A DNA stretch of 64,000 nt from Propionispora hippei DSM 15287 (GTDB lineage Bacteria > Bacillota > Negativicutes > Propionisporales > Propionisporaceae): NCBI RefSeq assembly GCF_900141835.1, contig NZ_FQZD01000012.1:1-64000 (forward strand). The letters run 5' to 3'. Each line of letters opens with the position of its first letter. Within the stretch, counting starts at the first letter, position 1. The notes below the pieces were generated by a model, which worked only from the letters and a program-made list of their open reading frames with translations, ran no database searches and was not told where the DNA came from. This document shows, in pieces, positions 1 through 11,872 of the stretch. Made by a program: the position numbers and the translations under genes.

Positions 1-126
1 GGACGAAACAAAGAGGCAATAGCAAAATATATCCGAGAGCAGTTACAAGAAGATATAATTGTCGACCAGCTAAGTTTGAAGGAATTGACAGACCCGTTTA
101 CGGGTGAGCCCGTGAAAAAGTCATAA
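1..126 (+). CDS. tnpA: IS200/IS605-family transposase TnpA, C-terminal end (partial)
   Basis: Reading frame 1 is open from the window edge to TAA at 124-126 and encodes about 41 residues. They include YIREQLQEDI and DPFTGEPVKK, which I recognise as the C-terminal tail of IS200-type Y1 transposases (HUH single-strand transposases that move by peel-and-paste). The catalytic HUH motif and the tyrosine lie upstream of the window, so activity cannot be judged. The downstream hairpin array fits an IS200 right end. Recognition rests on the tail only. Confidence 0.75.
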   Translation, partial: GRNKEAIAKYIREQLQEDIIVDQLSLKELTDPFTGEPVKKS

Positions 127-130
127 AAAG

Positions 131-255
131 AGCCCCTTTAGGGGCTGACTGAAAAGGTTATGCGGTTGGCGGACTTTTTCAGTGAGTCTTGAGACTCAGC
201 TAGTACCTTGCCCTTATAGGGCGTAATCAAGCCACCCGTTTTACGGGTGGTCCTG
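131..255. mobile_element. IS200/IS605 right end with hairpin array
   Basis: Four short inverted repeats follow the transposase stop: agcccc-ttta-ggggct (131-146), gagtc-ttga-gactc (184-197), gccct-ta-tagggc around 209-222, and ccacccgt-ttt-acgggtgg (232-250). IS200/IS605 elements lack terminal inverted repeats and instead carry subterminal hairpins recognised by TnpA. The last hairpin is the most likely right-end recognition hairpin. The exact element boundary (about 255-262) is inferred. Confidence 0.6.
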
Positions 256-634
256 ACTCCCGTGGAACAAAAGATGCAAAACTTCTCATACTATACAATA
301 GATCAGATACTAATACCTTAAGGCTGACGAGGTACTAGTGCACTTATGCTACCTAAACACCTGGTTTTCTCCCTGCGCCGTTGTCACTGCTTCACCTTAT
401 GTCCGGTACGAGCGGCTCATCTATCACAGGACATAAAAATCCCTGCCATCTTAGCGAATGATCATAGTGACCAGAGTTCTCGGTGTAGTTTACGGGCATT
501 CTTCACAAAAACAAGAGGCTTCCTCTTGCGTTTAAGCAGGATTTATTTTACCGGCAGGGAAACCTAATAGAAATCAGGTGGCAGCTTTGACGCGTAGACG
601 GCATAGAAAATTGCGCAGAAGGAGTCGTTAGAGG
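256..634. other. Intergenic stretch with no recognisable gene
   Basis: I see no convincing gene between the IS end and the deacetylase gene. The 73-codon reading frame at 346-567 resembles no family, and a second short Arg-rich frame ends at 631. An 18-20 base stretch (about 318-337, ggctgacgaggtactagt) loosely resembles 11857-11877, but too weakly to call a repeat family. A promoter for the downstream gene probably lies here but is not obvious. Confidence 0.4.
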
Positions 635-1840
635 ATGAGACGCAGGACACGTATAGTATGGATCGGCGGAATTTTATGCTTCATTTGCCTTGCCGGGTTT
701 CTTTATTTCCAAACCGGTCACCAGCGGCAGGAAGATAAACCTTATGAAATAAAAAAATCAGGAGCTGGCGGTACGGTAGACTTTTCGGCAACTGCCCAGA
801 AGATTCACGTGGCCGTGAACAATGTTCTTGCCGCCGCAGGTCTGCAGGCCGAGGCCGGACAGGAAGGTGAGCAGCGGACAAAGCTGCAGGGAACTGAAGG
901 AACTGTTATCTGGTCGCAGCGTAAAGCCCTGGTTAAAGTTGCCGACGAAGCGGCGGGGAAAAAGCTGGAGACGGCCCTGACGGAAGCGGTACAAAGCATT
1001 CCGGCTAAAATCATCGTGCGAAAGGCCGATCAATATCAGGGACATGAGGCTACTCGTTTGGACATTGGTTTGCAAAGTAAGGTGGATAACGAAACAGTCA
1101 CCTGCATTACCGATCAGCTTTACTTAGTTAATATGCCAAAACCGCAGGCCGGAGCAACAGAAACAAAGCCAAAACCGACCAGGGCGCGGATGGCGATTGT
1201 TGTTGACGATTTCGGCTACGCCCGGGAGCCGATCACGGCCTATGCTACCATTGACCGGCCGTTGACTTTTGCCATTTTGCCTTATCGGATGTATAGCAAT
1301 GAAGCAGCGCAAGCAGGCAGCCGGTCAGACCGGCAATTGATTTTGCATCTGCCGATGGAACCACTAGCGGCCAGTGAGCAATCTGAAGCCACTACCATTA
1401 CTGTGCAAATGAGTGATGAGGAAATACGGAGTACGGCTGATCAGGCAATCCGTTCCATACCGGGAATTATCGGTGTAAACAATCATCAGGGTTCCCGCGC
1501 GACGGCCGATAAGCGGGTGATGAGCCAGGTTTTGAGTGTGGTCAAAGAACATGGTCTGTTCTTTTTAGACAGCCGGACAACCAGCAAATCGGTGGCAATA
1601 GAAGTAGCCGGTCCCCTGGGGGTAAGAACCACGTCTAATGATCTTTTCCTGGATAACAACAATGAAGTGGATGCCATAAAACAGCAAATTCGCACGGCGG
1701 CCAATATGGCACTGCGTTATGGTGCGGTTACCGTGATCGGTCACGCCCGCCTTCATACGGCCACAGCAATTAAGGAAATGATTCCGGAGCTGGAGGCCAA
1801 GGGAATTCGTCTGGTTTTTGCATCGGAACTGCTGTCGTAG
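635..1840 (+). CDS. Divergent polysaccharide deacetylase family protein, membrane-anchored
   Basis: This 401-residue protein has an Arg-rich N-terminus and one hydrophobic segment (about residues 9-26), so it is probably anchored with its body outside the membrane. The C-terminal ~210 residues match the divergent polysaccharide deacetylase (DUF610/YibQ) fold: AIVVDDFGYA, then LPMEP, a NNHQGS stretch and a final VIGHAR segment. These are the NodB-fold metal-site motifs in altered form. The family is assumed to act on cell-wall or envelope glycans, but its substrate is not known. The region between about residues 60 and 175 is unassigned. The ATG is preceded by GGAG-like sequence. The 3' end overlaps the convergent DUF4130 gene by 71 bases. 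Confidence 0.85.
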   Translation: MRRRTRIVWIGGILCFICLAGFLYFQTGHQRQEDKPYEIKKSGAGGTVDFSATAQKIHVAVNNVLAAAGLQAEAGQEGEQRTKLQGTEGTVIWSQRKALVKVADEAAGKKLETALTEAVQSIPAKIIVRKADQYQGHEATRLDIGLQSKVDNETVTCITDQLYLVNMPKPQAGATETKPKPTRARMAIVVDDFGYAREPITAYATIDRPLTFAILPYRMYSNEAAQAGSRSDRQLILHLPMEPLAASEQSEATTITVQMSDEEIRSTADQAIRSIPGIIGVNNHQGSRATADKRVMSQVLSVVKEHGLFFLDSRTTSKSVAIEVAGPLGVRTTSNDLFLDNNNEVDAIKQQIRTAANMALRYGAVTVIGHARLHTATAIKEMIPELEAKGIRLVFASELLS

Positions 1841-2612
1841 CAGACTCACCGGCTTCCTGAGCAAGGATTTTTCCCTCAGCCAGCCAGGACCAGTATTTCT
1901 TGGGAATGACACGGCTGGCTAGTTTGATGTTTTTGCGGGTCGTGATATATTGAGAACGGTAGTAAGTCTCCCACAGTTCTTTGAAATTGTCCTGGGCCAC
2001 GTAAGTTTGATAGTGATCTGCCGACTCGCAGGTGATTGTCTTATTTTCCAGCACGAGAGCTTGACTATTGAGGAGGAAAACCAGTTTATGACTGGGATAG
2101 CGGGCAGCTAGTCTCGTGAGAATTAAATCGGCTGTTTGATGGAATAATTGAGGTACGGCGATTAAGGTCCGGTCATTCTCGCCAGGAGAAAAACGGATAA
2201 AGCCGGTCATCCGGTGGATTTCATGGGCAACGGCGCGGGTGCGCAGGACAAAAATCCGGCTGATATCGCCAATGCCGCATAAAGTGTAGGCCGGCCCGTA
2301 AACAAGTGCCTGTTCCACGGTGGCAAAGATCACGGCCGACCGATCAACTGCACTGTACCGTAAATTAGCATTTACATGCCGCAGCAAGGTTCGCCCGGAG
2401 TCTGCAGCAAGCCAATCGGCCTGAAGGCCGCAGGTCAAATGCAGTTGTTCGATTAAACTACGCAGTGAAAAGCGGTTGGCATCATGACTTTCGGTAAGGG
2501 AAAATAAACCAAGACCGGTTTCTTCCCCTTTGATACAGGGAAGGTCGTTATGTAGTTTGGCCAGCAATGCAGCCTTAATGATGGAAGCCGGTGTCGGTGA
2601 GCAAAAGATCAC
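1770..2612 (-). CDS. TIGR03915/DUF4130 family putative DNA metabolism/repair protein
   Basis: The 280-residue product carries the family signatures in the right order: the AHEIHRMTGFIRF segment (about residues 125-137) and the C-terminal FKELWETYYRSQYI...RVIPKKYWSWL block. In this family the protein is paired with, and sometimes fused to, a radical SAM protein, and is predicted to act on DNA together with a uracil-DNA-glycosylase-like activity. The biochemical reaction is not established. The GTG start (2610-2612) lies inside the upstream radical SAM gene (38-base overlap), so the two are translationally coupled and share the LexA-box promoter. The N-terminal ~40 residues look less conserved than I would expect. 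Confidence 0.8.
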   Translation of the reverse strand: MIFCSPTPASIIKAALLAKLHNDLPCIKGEETGLGLFSLTESHDANRFSLRSLIEQLHLTCGLQADWLAADSGRTLLRHVNANLRYSAVDRSAVIFATVEQALVYGPAYTLCGIGDISRIFVLRTRAVAHEIHRMTGFIRFSPGENDRTLIAVPQLFHQTADLILTRLAARYPSHKLVFLLNSQALVLENKTITCESADHYQTYVAQDNFKELWETYYRSQYITTRKNIKLASRVIPKKYWSWLAEGKILAQEAGESATTAVPMQKPDEFPWPPAPESFP

Positions 2613-3786
2613 GGGAATCCCCCCAGAGACTAAGTTGTTCGTAGGCCGTCTTGCGAGGCCTGCTAAGCATGGTAAAACTGCCGAAATAGCGGCCGTTGAC
2701 AGTGATAAACGGCAGAGCCCGTTTTAGGACAATACCGGCATGCTTTAATTCTATCGGATCGGCAAAATGATGCTCCCGGCGCACTTTGGTGATGGTGGCG
2801 GCTGACTTGGGGCCGATACCGGGGATTTTCAGCAGATTGTGGTACGAGGCCTTATTAACTTCCAGCGGAAACAGGTCTGGATGGTGCAGGGCATAAGCGA
2901 GCTTGGGGTCCATCTGAAGATCGAAGTTACCGTCATTTTCAAAGACCAGATCGTCTAGGGTAAAGTTATAAAAACGCAGCAGAAAATCCGATTGGTATAG
3001 CCGGTTTTCGCGCAACAAAGGAGCCGGTGCAATATCGGCCAGCGGTGTACCGTTTACGGGCTGGAAGGCACTGAAGTAAGCTCGCTGCAGCCGATAATCA
3101 CGGTAGAGCCGGTTGACAGAACCTATAATATCCCGGTCAGATTCACCGGCAGCACCTACGATGTATTGAGTGGAATGGGTTACTCCTTTTGCCGCTGTTA
3201 TTTGCTTGCTGATGACGGACATGCCTGACAACAGTTCGGCGTCAAATTGTTTGCTGTGGCTGAGCCGGGCCAGATGGACTGCTGTCGGGGCTTCCATATT
3301 GAGCGAGATGCGATTGGCGACCGCAGCGGCGGCCTGGATTTCACTCTCGCTGGAACCGGGCAGTATTTTAAGATGGATATAACCGCCAAAGCGATAATGA
3401 TTGCGCAGCAGTTCGGCAACCTTGATTATTTCTCCCATCGTGCGCGAGGTCGAATGAAGGATTCCGGAACTCAAGAACAGGCCTTCTACATAGTTGCGGC
3501 GATAGAAATCCATAAATAAACCGGCCAGTTCCTCCGCCCGGAAGGCGGTTCGGGGAATATCACGGGCTGTGCGGTTGGGGCAGTAGGCGCAATCCTTCTC
3601 GCAATAATTGGTTAATAATACTTTGAACAGGGAAATACATCGTCCGTCCGGAGTAAACGAGTGACAGACACCGCTAGGTAGACTGCGTCCTATAGCGGTG
3701 TTTTTAAAACGGTTATTCCGGGACGAAGTGGAAGCACACACATCATATTTGGCACCTTCGCCTAAAAGCTTTAATTTATTTTCCAT
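2575..3786 (-). CDS. Putative DNA modification/repair radical SAM protein (TIGR03916 type)
   Basis: The 403-residue protein has the radical SAM iron-sulfur motif CEKDCAYC (Cx3Cx2C, about residues 62-69), which coordinates a 4Fe-4S cluster for S-adenosylmethionine cleavage. The C-terminal part contains a helix-hairpin-helix DNA-binding motif (LLKIPGIGPKSA, about residues 318-329). That combination defines the family linked to uracil-DNA glycosylases and DUF4130. The ATG at 3786 is preceded by AAAGGTGAGAAC, a good ribosome site. It is the first gene of a two-gene operon with the DUF4130 gene. An upstream promoter with a LexA-like box suggests induction by DNA damage. Confidence 0.87.
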   Translation of the reverse strand: MENKLKLLGEGAKYDVCASTSSRNNRFKNTAIGRSLPSGVCHSFTPDGRCISLFKVLLTNYCEKDCAYCPNRTARDIPRTAFRAEELAGLFMDFYRRNYVEGLFLSSGILHSTSRTMGEIIKVAELLRNHYRFGGYIHLKILPGSSESEIQAAAAVANRISLNMEAPTAVHLARLSHSKQFDAELLSGMSVISKQITAAKGVTHSTQYIVGAAGESDRDIIGSVNRLYRDYRLQRAYFSAFQPVNGTPLADIAPAPLLRENRLYQSDFLLRFYNFTLDDLVFENDGNFDLQMDPKLAYALHHPDLFPLEVNKASYHNLLKIPGIGPKSAATITKVRREHHFADPIELKHAGIVLKRALPFITVNGRYFGSFTMLSRPRKTAYEQLSLWGDSRDLLLTDTGFHH

Positions 3787-3853
3787 GTTCTCACCTTTTG
3801 CTCGTGGTCTGGCTAAAGCCGGTAGTGTTTATGGTCGGTAACCTTATATATGT

Positions 3854-3882
3854 AGTATACAACACGAACAAGTGTTTGGCAA
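3854..3882 (-). promoter_or_regulatory. Promoter with embedded LexA (SOS) box for the repair operon
   Basis: On the minus strand, TTGCCA (plus 3877-3882) and TATACT (plus 3854-3859) are separated by exactly 17 bases. Inside the spacer, CGAACAAGTGTTTG (3865-3878) matches the Bacillus-type LexA/DinR box CGAACRNRYGTTYC at 13 of 14 positions. A LexA dimer bound here would block RNA polymerase. The promoter lies about 70 bases upstream of the radical SAM start codon. No other LexA box of this quality was noticed in the window, although I did not scan exhaustively. Confidence 0.75.
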
Positions 3883-4030
3883 ACATTTGTTTGCTATTGC
3901 TTTTATTGATTGACACAGGGTATACTGAATCTAAAAAGATTCTGCATTTTTATGGACAATATAATTTTTTATAGGAAAAGCGCAAAACTACGTCAAATAA
4001 TAGCAAAGAAAAATTGAAAGAGGTGATAGC

Positions 4031-5668
4031 TTGTCTAAACCAATTTACATAATAGGACATCGCAATCCTGATACCGATTCCATATGCTCGGCGATTGGCT
4101 ATGCATTTCTGAAGGAAGCTTTAGGAGCCCATGTTATTGCGGCAAGGGCCGGGAAAATCAATACGGAAACCAAGTTTGTCCTGGAGACGATCGGTGTGGA
4201 ACCGCCTAAGCTGATCAGTGATCTATACCCACGGGTAAAAGATGTAATGAGCTATAATAGTGTTTCGATTCACCCCAAGGCGACGCTGCGTGAACTGGGT
4301 AATAGTATGAAGCAAAACAAATTGAAATCAATTGCCGTTATTGACGATGAACAGAAACTGGTGGGTGTCGTTTCAGCAGGTGATTTGGCCAACCGGTATT
4401 TCGAAGAAGTGGAAATGCAAGATCTGGCCCAAGGTGAAGTTGATTTCTATGGTGTACAGCGAGCGCTTGACGGGGAAGTCATTTGCGGTAAGAATTTGGA
4501 ACGCAAGGTGGAAGGAAAAGTACGAATTGCGGCAGCCAGAATTTTTACCATACTGAATATTGCCAATCCGGGCGATATCATGCTGGTATCGAACAATTTC
4601 GATGCCCAAATGGCGTGCATCCAAAAGGGAGTTGCCTGTTTGATCGTGACCAGTGAGCGGGCGGTGGAAGAAGAAGTAATCGACGCGGCCAATAAGCAGG
4701 GAGTTATTATTATCCGTTCGCCCTATGATACATACACTTGCGCCCGGTTAATCAACCAGAGTATACCGGTTCGGATGATTATGCAGAAGAAAATCATATC
4801 CTTCCGGTCCGACGATCTGTTAAGCGATGTGAAAAAGGTCATGGCCAGTACCAATTACCGAAGCTATCCTGTGCTGGATCACGGCAAACTGATCGGCTAT
4901 ATTACCAGAGATCATCTGCTTAACAAAACCAAGGAGAAAGTAATTCTGGTCGACCATAATGAACAGAGCCAAGCGGTGGAAGGAATTGAGGAAGCTAAAA
5001 TTATTGAAATCATTGACCATCACCGTCTTGGCGGGCTGCGGACAAGTGAACCGATTTTTATCCGTCATGAACCGGTGGGCTGCACGGCTACTATTGTTGC
5101 CAACATGCTGTGGCATCGTGACGTGGAAATTCCTCCTAAGATTGCCGGACTTTTAATGGCAGCCATTATTTCCGATACCATGCTGTTTAAATCACCGACC
5201 GCCACGCCGAAAGACCGGGATACAGCGGAGAAACTGGCTGTGCTGGCCGGGCTTAATCTGGAGGAGTTTGGCATGGCCGTACTGCGGGCCGGTACCAGGC
5301 TGGGCGATATGACGGTTTCGGAGTTGCTGCGCTATGATGTAAAGGAATTCCAGATCGGTGAATACCGCGTGGCTGTAGCTCAGTTGTCGGTGCTTGATCC
5401 GGAAGAAATTCTGGGAGCCAGGGAACAGATTGAAGAGGATATGGAAAGCATGTGCCACCGGGGGCATTATGACATTGTGCTGTTCATGATCACCGATATT
5501 ATTAAAGAGGGAACTTATCTGTTATATAGCGGTAAGCAGAGTGTACTGATCGCGGAAGCTTTCGGCAGTGGCGAAGGCGAGGAACTGCTTTATCTGCCGG
5601 GCGTCATGTCCCGGAAAAAACAAATTATTCCTCCCTTGTCGGAGGCGGCCAGGGAAAAGTTTTTATAA
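4031..5668 (+). CDS. ppaC: Manganese-dependent family II inorganic pyrophosphatase with CBS and DRTGG domains
   Basis: This 545-residue protein hydrolyses pyrophosphate to phosphate in the cytoplasm. The DHH-family N-terminus starts with IIGHRNPDTDSICSA (metal-binding His/Asp), followed by a CBS domain (about residues 70-120), a DRTGG-type domain (to about 240), a second CBS segment (about 250-305), then the DHH motif IEIIDHHRLGG and a DHHA2 C-terminus. Known CBS-pyrophosphatases are inhibited by AMP/ADP and activated by ATP and diadenosine polyphosphates. The domain order and length fit that subtype. The start is TTG (4031) after AAGAGGTGATAGC. It is a single-gene unit ending at a strong terminator. 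Confidence 0.93.
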   Translation: MSKPIYIIGHRNPDTDSICSAIGYAFLKEALGAHVIAARAGKINTETKFVLETIGVEPPKLISDLYPRVKDVMSYNSVSIHPKATLRELGNSMKQNKLKSIAVIDDEQKLVGVVSAGDLANRYFEEVEMQDLAQGEVDFYGVQRALDGEVICGKNLERKVEGKVRIAAARIFTILNIANPGDIMLVSNNFDAQMACIQKGVACLIVTSERAVEEEVIDAANKQGVIIIRSPYDTYTCARLINQSIPVRMIMQKKIISFRSDDLLSDVKKVMASTNYRSYPVLDHGKLIGYITRDHLLNKTKEKVILVDHNEQSQAVEGIEEAKIIEIIDHHRLGGLRTSEPIFIRHEPVGCTATIVANMLWHRDVEIPPKIAGLLMAAIISDTMLFKSPTATPKDRDTAEKLAVLAGLNLEEFGMAVLRAGTRLGDMTVSELLRYDVKEFQIGEYRVAVAQLSVLDPEEILGAREQIEEDMESMCHRGHYDIVLFMITDIIKEGTYLLYSGKQSVLIAEAFGSGEGEELLYLPGVMSRKKQIIPPLSEAAREKFL

Positions 5669-5710
5669 TTTGAAGATGACCTGGGTATTGCTGCAAACAT
5701 GGCAGGCTTA

Positions 5711-5753
5711 TGCGCTGGATAAATGGAAAGGACATTTATCCAGCGTACTTTTT
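5711..5753 (+). terminator. Rho-independent terminator after the pyrophosphatase gene
   Basis: Arms cgctggataaatg (5713-5725) and catttatccagcg (5733-5745) form a perfect 13-bp stem with a 7-base loop, followed by a T-rich run. The rest of the gap to 5945 holds no gene I can support. A 59-codon frame (5675-5855) spans the terminator itself and is rejected. Confidence 0.85.
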
Positions 5754-5945
5754 GTAGGTGTGCCTGCCGGAGCCCTATTTCAGAAAAGGTTTAACGAAGT
5801 ATGGCAAGAAAGCGCTGCCAGGGATCATTCCGAACAGTTTGAAGACATGCTCTAACCAAGCTGAGGATTTTTTTCGGTAAAAAGGGAATAGGCCCAAGAT
5901 GGAGAACTTAAATTAAGTCTAAGGAACTGCATAGTGGAGGAATAC

Positions 5946-8168
5946 ATGACGAACCATATTATTGATCAACTTAATCCCGCACAGGCTTCGGCCGCAACAC
6001 ATGTTAGCGGTCCGCTGCTGATTATGGCTGGCGCCGGATCGGGAAAAACCAAAGTATTAACCTGCCGGATTGCCTATTTGTTGCAGCAGGGGGTGGCCCC
6101 CTGGAATATTCTGGCGATCACTTTTACCAATAAGGCAGCGGCTGAAATGAAAGAACGGGTGCACAACATGGTGGGGGCTGTGGCCCGCGATATCTGGCTG
6201 AGTACCTTTCACGCCTTTTGTGCCCGGTTTCTGCGCATGGAAATCGAGAACCTGGTAAGATACAAGAAGAATTTTGTTATTTATGACAGCGGCGACACGC
6301 AGGCACTGGTTAAGATGTGCCTGAGAGAATTGAATTTGGATGAAAAACAGTATACGCCGGGGGCGGTTCAGTCGGCAATTTCCAATGCGAAAAACGGGTT
6401 GATTGATGCCCGGAAATTTGCTAGAGAGGCCGATACCTTCTATGGGCAAAAAGTGGCCGAAGTATACGAATTATACCAGCAGAAGCTGCTTAACAATAAT
6501 GCTTTGGACTTTGATGATTTACTGATGCTGTCGGTGCAGCTTTTGGAGCAAAACCAGGAAGTTCGGGAAAAATATCAGCAAAAATTCCAGTACATTATGA
6601 TTGACGAATATCAGGATACAAACCGGGCCCAGTATCTGCTAGCCCGCTTTCTGGCTGAAAAGCACCGGAATATCTGTGTAGTTGGTGATGCCGACCAAAG
6701 CATTTATGCCTGGCGGGGAGCCGATATCCGCAATATTATGGATTTTGAGCAGGACTATCCGGAGGCTGTCACTATCAAACTCGAGCAGAACTACCGGTCA
6801 ACACAAACGATTCTTGATGCCGCCAATGCGGTTATTGAAAATAATACGGAGCGCAAACCCAAATCATTGTGGACAGATAATCCAAAGGGGGATTCAATTT
6901 CCTATTATTTGGCCCACGATGAACGTGATGAAGCGCAATTTATTGCAGATACTATGATGACATTGAATACCGCACAACATGTCTCTTATGGGGATATGGC
7001 CGTGTTGTACCGGACCAATGCACAGTCGCGGGTCGTGGAAGAGGCCTTTATGAAAGCCGGTATTGCGTACACCATGGTCGGCGGTCTGAAGTTTTATGAC
7101 CGTAAAGAGATTAAGGACATGCTGGCCTATTTGAAGGTTATTTTTAATCCTGCTGATACAATAAGCCTGCTCAGGATTATCAACGTACCCCGCCGAGGCA
7201 TTGGTGAGACCAGCATTGCCCGTCTTAATGATTATGCCGCACAGCATGGAATGAGTCTGTTTGATGTGATCAGCAACCCTGATCTGGTGCCTGATCTGAC
7301 CGCCCGGGCCAAACGCCCCTTGGAGAACTTAGCTGAGCTGATCTTTAATCTTATGGCGGCAGCCAGTCAACTGCCGGTAGTTCAACTGATCGAAAAGGTC
7401 ATGGATGAGACCGGATATATTGCCGAATTGGAGAAGGAACATACGCCGCAGGACGAAGCCCGACTGGAAAACTTGCGGGAGCTGCTTTCAGTAGCCAAGG
7501 AATTTGCCGCTGGCGAAGAAGATAATACACTGGAAAACTTCTTAAGCCATGTTTCGCTGGTATCCGATATTGATACGGCGGAGCTGGAGGAGGCAAGAGT
7601 AACCCTGATGACGTTGCATTCAGCCAAGGGGCTGGAGTTTCCGGTTGTTTTCCTGTGCGGTATGGAGGAAGGGATCTTTCCTCATGCCCGGACCTTGATG
7701 AATGAAAATGAAATCGAAGAGGAACGGCGCATTTGTTATGTGGGAATAACCCGGGCCAGGAGAAAATTGTATTTATCCAATGCGCGGATGCGTACCATTT
7801 ACGGAAGGACAACCATGTATCCTCCGTCGCGGTTTTTACTGGAAATTCCGCCCCAGATGCTGGAGCGTCAACAGCGCAAAACGGAACGGTATGACAGTGG
7901 GTATGCCCGGCAGGGCAGTTTTGGTGTGCAGCGAACGGCTATGCCTGCCGCTGCGCCATCGATAATGCGGCAGCCTCTACCTCAGACCGGCGGACAGCAG
8001 CCGGCAGCCAATTGGCAGGCCGGCGACAAAGTTCAGCATGGCAAATGGGGGATTGGCACTATTGTGGAAGTACGCGGCAGCGGTGAAGGGCAGGAATTGA
8101 AAATTGCCTTTCCTAATCAAGGAATTAAACAGCTAATGACCAAATTTGCACCGATTTATAAAGTGTAG
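5946..8168 (+). CDS. pcrA: ATP-dependent DNA helicase UvrD/PcrA
   Basis: This superfamily 1A 3'-5' helicase acts in nucleotide excision repair, removal of stalled RNA polymerase and plasmid replication. Visible motifs: AGAGSGKT (Walker A), FTNKAAAEMKER (Ia), DEYQDTN (II), DADQSIYAWRGAD (III), EQNYRS (IV), LMTLHSAKGLEF (V) and YVGITRAR (VI). The ~90-residue C-terminal tail ends in a Tudor-like segment (WQAGDKVQHGKWGIGTI), as in PcrA where it contacts RNA polymerase. ATG 5946 is preferred over GTG 5934 because GGAGG at 5936-5940 is correctly spaced from 5946, giving 740 residues. It forms an operon with ligA, 23 bases downstream. Confidence 0.96.
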   Translation: MTNHIIDQLNPAQASAATHVSGPLLIMAGAGSGKTKVLTCRIAYLLQQGVAPWNILAITFTNKAAAEMKERVHNMVGAVARDIWLSTFHAFCARFLRMEIENLVRYKKNFVIYDSGDTQALVKMCLRELNLDEKQYTPGAVQSAISNAKNGLIDARKFAREADTFYGQKVAEVYELYQQKLLNNNALDFDDLLMLSVQLLEQNQEVREKYQQKFQYIMIDEYQDTNRAQYLLARFLAEKHRNICVVGDADQSIYAWRGADIRNIMDFEQDYPEAVTIKLEQNYRSTQTILDAANAVIENNTERKPKSLWTDNPKGDSISYYLAHDERDEAQFIADTMMTLNTAQHVSYGDMAVLYRTNAQSRVVEEAFMKAGIAYTMVGGLKFYDRKEIKDMLAYLKVIFNPADTISLLRIINVPRRGIGETSIARLNDYAAQHGMSLFDVISNPDLVPDLTARAKRPLENLAELIFNLMAAASQLPVVQLIEKVMDETGYIAELEKEHTPQDEARLENLRELLSVAKEFAAGEEDNTLENFLSHVSLVSDIDTAELEEARVTLMTLHSAKGLEFPVVFLCGMEEGIFPHARTLMNENEIEEERRICYVGITRARRKLYLSNARMRTIYGRTTMYPPSRFLLEIPPQMLERQQRKTERYDSGYARQGSFGVQRTAMPAAAPSIMRQPLPQTGGQQPAANWQAGDKVQHGKWGIGTIVEVRGSGEGQELKIAFPNQGIKQLMTKFAPIYKV

Positions 8169-8176
8169 TGATATAA

Positions 8177-11001
<2,825 letters not shown>

Positions 11002-11192
11002 TGTATCGCTCCTTACTATACGTCAATATGCTGATATTTTATCATATTTTTGCCAGTTGCAGGGAAGTAACTTTCTGAAAGTCCCTTTTCAGGAAGGTTT
11101 GTCCAGAAGTGCCGGAAGGGTTTTGGGCAGATATAAAGTATATGTAACTATAGCTTGAAAATTGAATTTTAGCCATAAAGGGGGATAGCTCT

Positions 11193-11753
11193 ATGCATAA
11201 GGTGTATGCTATTATCGGGCCGCCGGCATCAGGAAAAAGCTCAATTGTCAAAAGCTTATACGATCAATATGAGATTCCGGCACTGGTCAGCCACACGACG
11301 AGAGCGCCCAAAGCAGGAGAGCGGCAAGGCATCGACTATTATTTTACCGATAAAACCGAATTTACGCAGACGGCCTTTTTAGAAAAGGTAAACTATTCCG
11401 GGGCCTACTACGGACTGAGCAAGGAAGAAGTGAGCAATAAAGTGAGCAGTTATCCTGTCTCGGTGGTCGATGTTAGTCTGGCCGGTTTTGAACAACTGAA
11501 AAAGATCCTGGGAGAACGGGTGGAATCCATTTATGTTTTAGTCGATAAAGATACAATTTTAAACCGGTACATTCTGCAGGGCGACGATCTGGAAGATATT
11601 AAAAAGCGGCTTGATTATGCCGAACTTAGTGGTGAGTTTAATAACTGGCAGATGGCCGATCATGTGGTAAAGAACACGGGAACGATGGCTAATGCGGTAA
11701 GGCAGATTTTAGCGATTATGGATTTGGTAAGCTTTAAAAAACGGGAAGAGTAA
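11193..11753 (+). CDS. Guanylate kinase-like P-loop protein
   Basis: This 186-residue protein has a Walker A motif GPPASGKSS (residues 9-17) and the guanylate-kinase nucleotide-binding segment SHTTRAPKAGE...GIDYYF. The later lid and core regions are divergent. It could be an alternative GMP kinase or a guanylate-kinase-like regulator. The housekeeping Gmk is usually about 200 residues and near rpoZ, which is not the context here. The ribosome site AAAGGGGGATAGCT precedes ATG 11193, and a terminator follows. Confidence 0.72.
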   Translation: MHKVYAIIGPPASGKSSIVKSLYDQYEIPALVSHTTRAPKAGERQGIDYYFTDKTEFTQTAFLEKVNYSGAYYGLSKEEVSNKVSSYPVSVVDVSLAGFEQLKKILGERVESIYVLVDKDTILNRYILQGDDLEDIKKRLDYAELSGEFNNWQMADHVVKNTGTMANAVRQILAIMDLVSFKKREE

Positions 11754-11757
11754 CCTT

Positions 11758-11796
11758 AAAAAGAGGTTCTAGCCGTGCGCTGAACCTCTTTTTTAC
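11758..11796 (+). terminator. Rho-independent terminator
   Basis: Left arm aaaaagaggttc (11758-11769) and right arm gaacctcttttt (11782-11793) form a 12-bp stem that runs into a T tract. It ends the guanylate-kinase-like unit and, read on the other strand, may also serve the convergent transporter gene. Confidence 0.8.
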
Positions 11797-11872
11797 AGGC
11801 TGATAAATTGTCAGCCCTAATCCAGTGAATACTGGCGGTCTATTTTTCTTCTGCTTTAAGACTGACAAGGTA

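Noticed and set aside
346-567. 73-codon reading frame between the IS end and the deacetylase gene
   Set aside because: No ribosome site, no family resemblance, many Cys/Arg/Ser residues as in out-of-frame translation.
5675-5855. 59-codon frame after the pyrophosphatase gene
   Set aside because: It includes the terminator stem at 5711-5753 and has no ribosome site; terminator sequence explains it.
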